DNA of 64,000 bases from Watersipora subatra (Eukaryota; Bryozoa; Gymnolaemata; Cheilostomatida; Watersiporidae): assembly GCF_963576615.1 (NCBI RefSeq), contig NC_088711.1:36968121-37032120 (forward strand), in the 5' to 3' direction. The notes below the pieces were generated by a model that saw only the letters and a list, made by a program, of their open reading frames with translations, was not told the origin of the DNA and did no database searches. Positions 63,350 through 64,000 of the stretch are shown one piece after another; the stretch's first letter is position 1; the number at the start of each line of letters is the position of its first letter. The translations under genes and the position numbers were made by a program.

Positions 63350-64000
63350 CTATAGAAATATAATAATAATAATACTTTAGTCTGTAATTTAACATACTAA
63401 TACTAGGGCAGCTCCGTATGCACTACAGACGACCTCTTGACCTCAGCATGTCAATAGACATAATAGCTTCAGAGTATGTTAAAGGATGGCAGACATTACA
63501 CGTTTATGTGTCTATGTAGACATAAATGATACAACTACAGATACTTTTAGATAATGTTTCATGCTCACCCCTGACGGTTAGACACAGGAATCTGAAAATA
63601 CACTTATTGATTAAAAGAGACATGGAGAAAGGAATAAACCACAGAAATAGGCCATTTTCATAAATTCTTAGCATTTTGTATTTACCTTGTTTTACTTTTA
63701 TTCATGCTAAACAAGAGGTAATTAGGACACAGTGACAGCAGCGACATGTGCTGCCATGAGTACAGTTACTCTAAACACAGATGAGACCTCATATTTATAC
63801 CTGACACACTCTCTCTAGTTACTAGTTTAATAAAAATAAAAGTATTGCTGTAAGATATTTTAAGTTCTGAATGTAAAGGAAACAGCTAAATATTATTATA
63901 TTTCTAACAATTATTATAGTCTGTTTACTTTAGTCCTACTTAGCAACCACTTTTATATCTATGAAAAACTTATGTTAAAACTAGGTTTGAACACAGGCAC
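63350..64000. other. Intron upstream of LRR exon A
   Basis: No exon with the 141-nt LRR signature here. The gene start lies beyond the window. Confidence 0.5.

Overview
This window is nuclear DNA from an animal. It is AT-rich, its genes have introns with GT/AG junctions and consistent phases, and they are separated by decayed transposons, tRNA-derived repeats and minisatellites. The gene types (an Lst2/ZFYVE28 FYVE protein, a LRR-Roc-COR protein, a caspase, a KIAA1586-like hAT transposase) point to a metazoan. The transposon mix suggests a marine invertebrate such as a mollusc or bryozoan, but the species cannot be read from the sequence.

Layout. 1-2.2 kb: a non-autonomous Helitron and unassigned DNA. 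2.2-6.4 kb (+): a palindromic MITE, then the last four exons of an Lst2/ZFYVE28 gene ending in a complete FYVE zinc finger. 8.3-12.7 kb (-): a phase-consistent multi-exon gene of unknown function, with an apparent frameshift in its last exon and two minisatellites in its introns. 13.3-15.0 kb (-): a decayed Ty3/Gypsy-like pol. 17.2-22.1 kb: a structurally complete hAT transposon with an exact 8-bp target-site duplication and a broken multi-exon KIAA1586-like transposase. 22-28 kb: no genes seen. 28.5-33 kb (+): exon-like pieces of a possible transposon-derived gene. 33-36 kb: a perfect 61-nt palindrome and a second MITE copy in reverse orientation. 37.4-39.8 kb (+): a decayed Ty1/Copia pol carrying a SINE and ending at a Helitron.

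40.6-63.3 kb (-): the main find, a single large gene still open at its 5' end. Eleven exons read in order as leucine-rich repeats (three 141-nt exons), Roc GTPase, COR, a two-CxxC knuckle, an acidic linker, caspase p20 (HG and QACSG motifs), a 15 x 11-residue Thr/Ser/Pro repeat, and caspase p10 ending in KLYLFP and a stop. Ten junctions were examined: nine agree in phase directly, and the tenth needs the second GT of a GTAAGT-type tandem donor. This looks like a Roco-type switch joined directly to its own caspase effector, built like an NLR-type sensor. I know of no described family with this order. The introns hold a LINE split by a Helitron, another Helitron copy, a hAT relic and several duplicated blocks that record amplification of the LRR exon.
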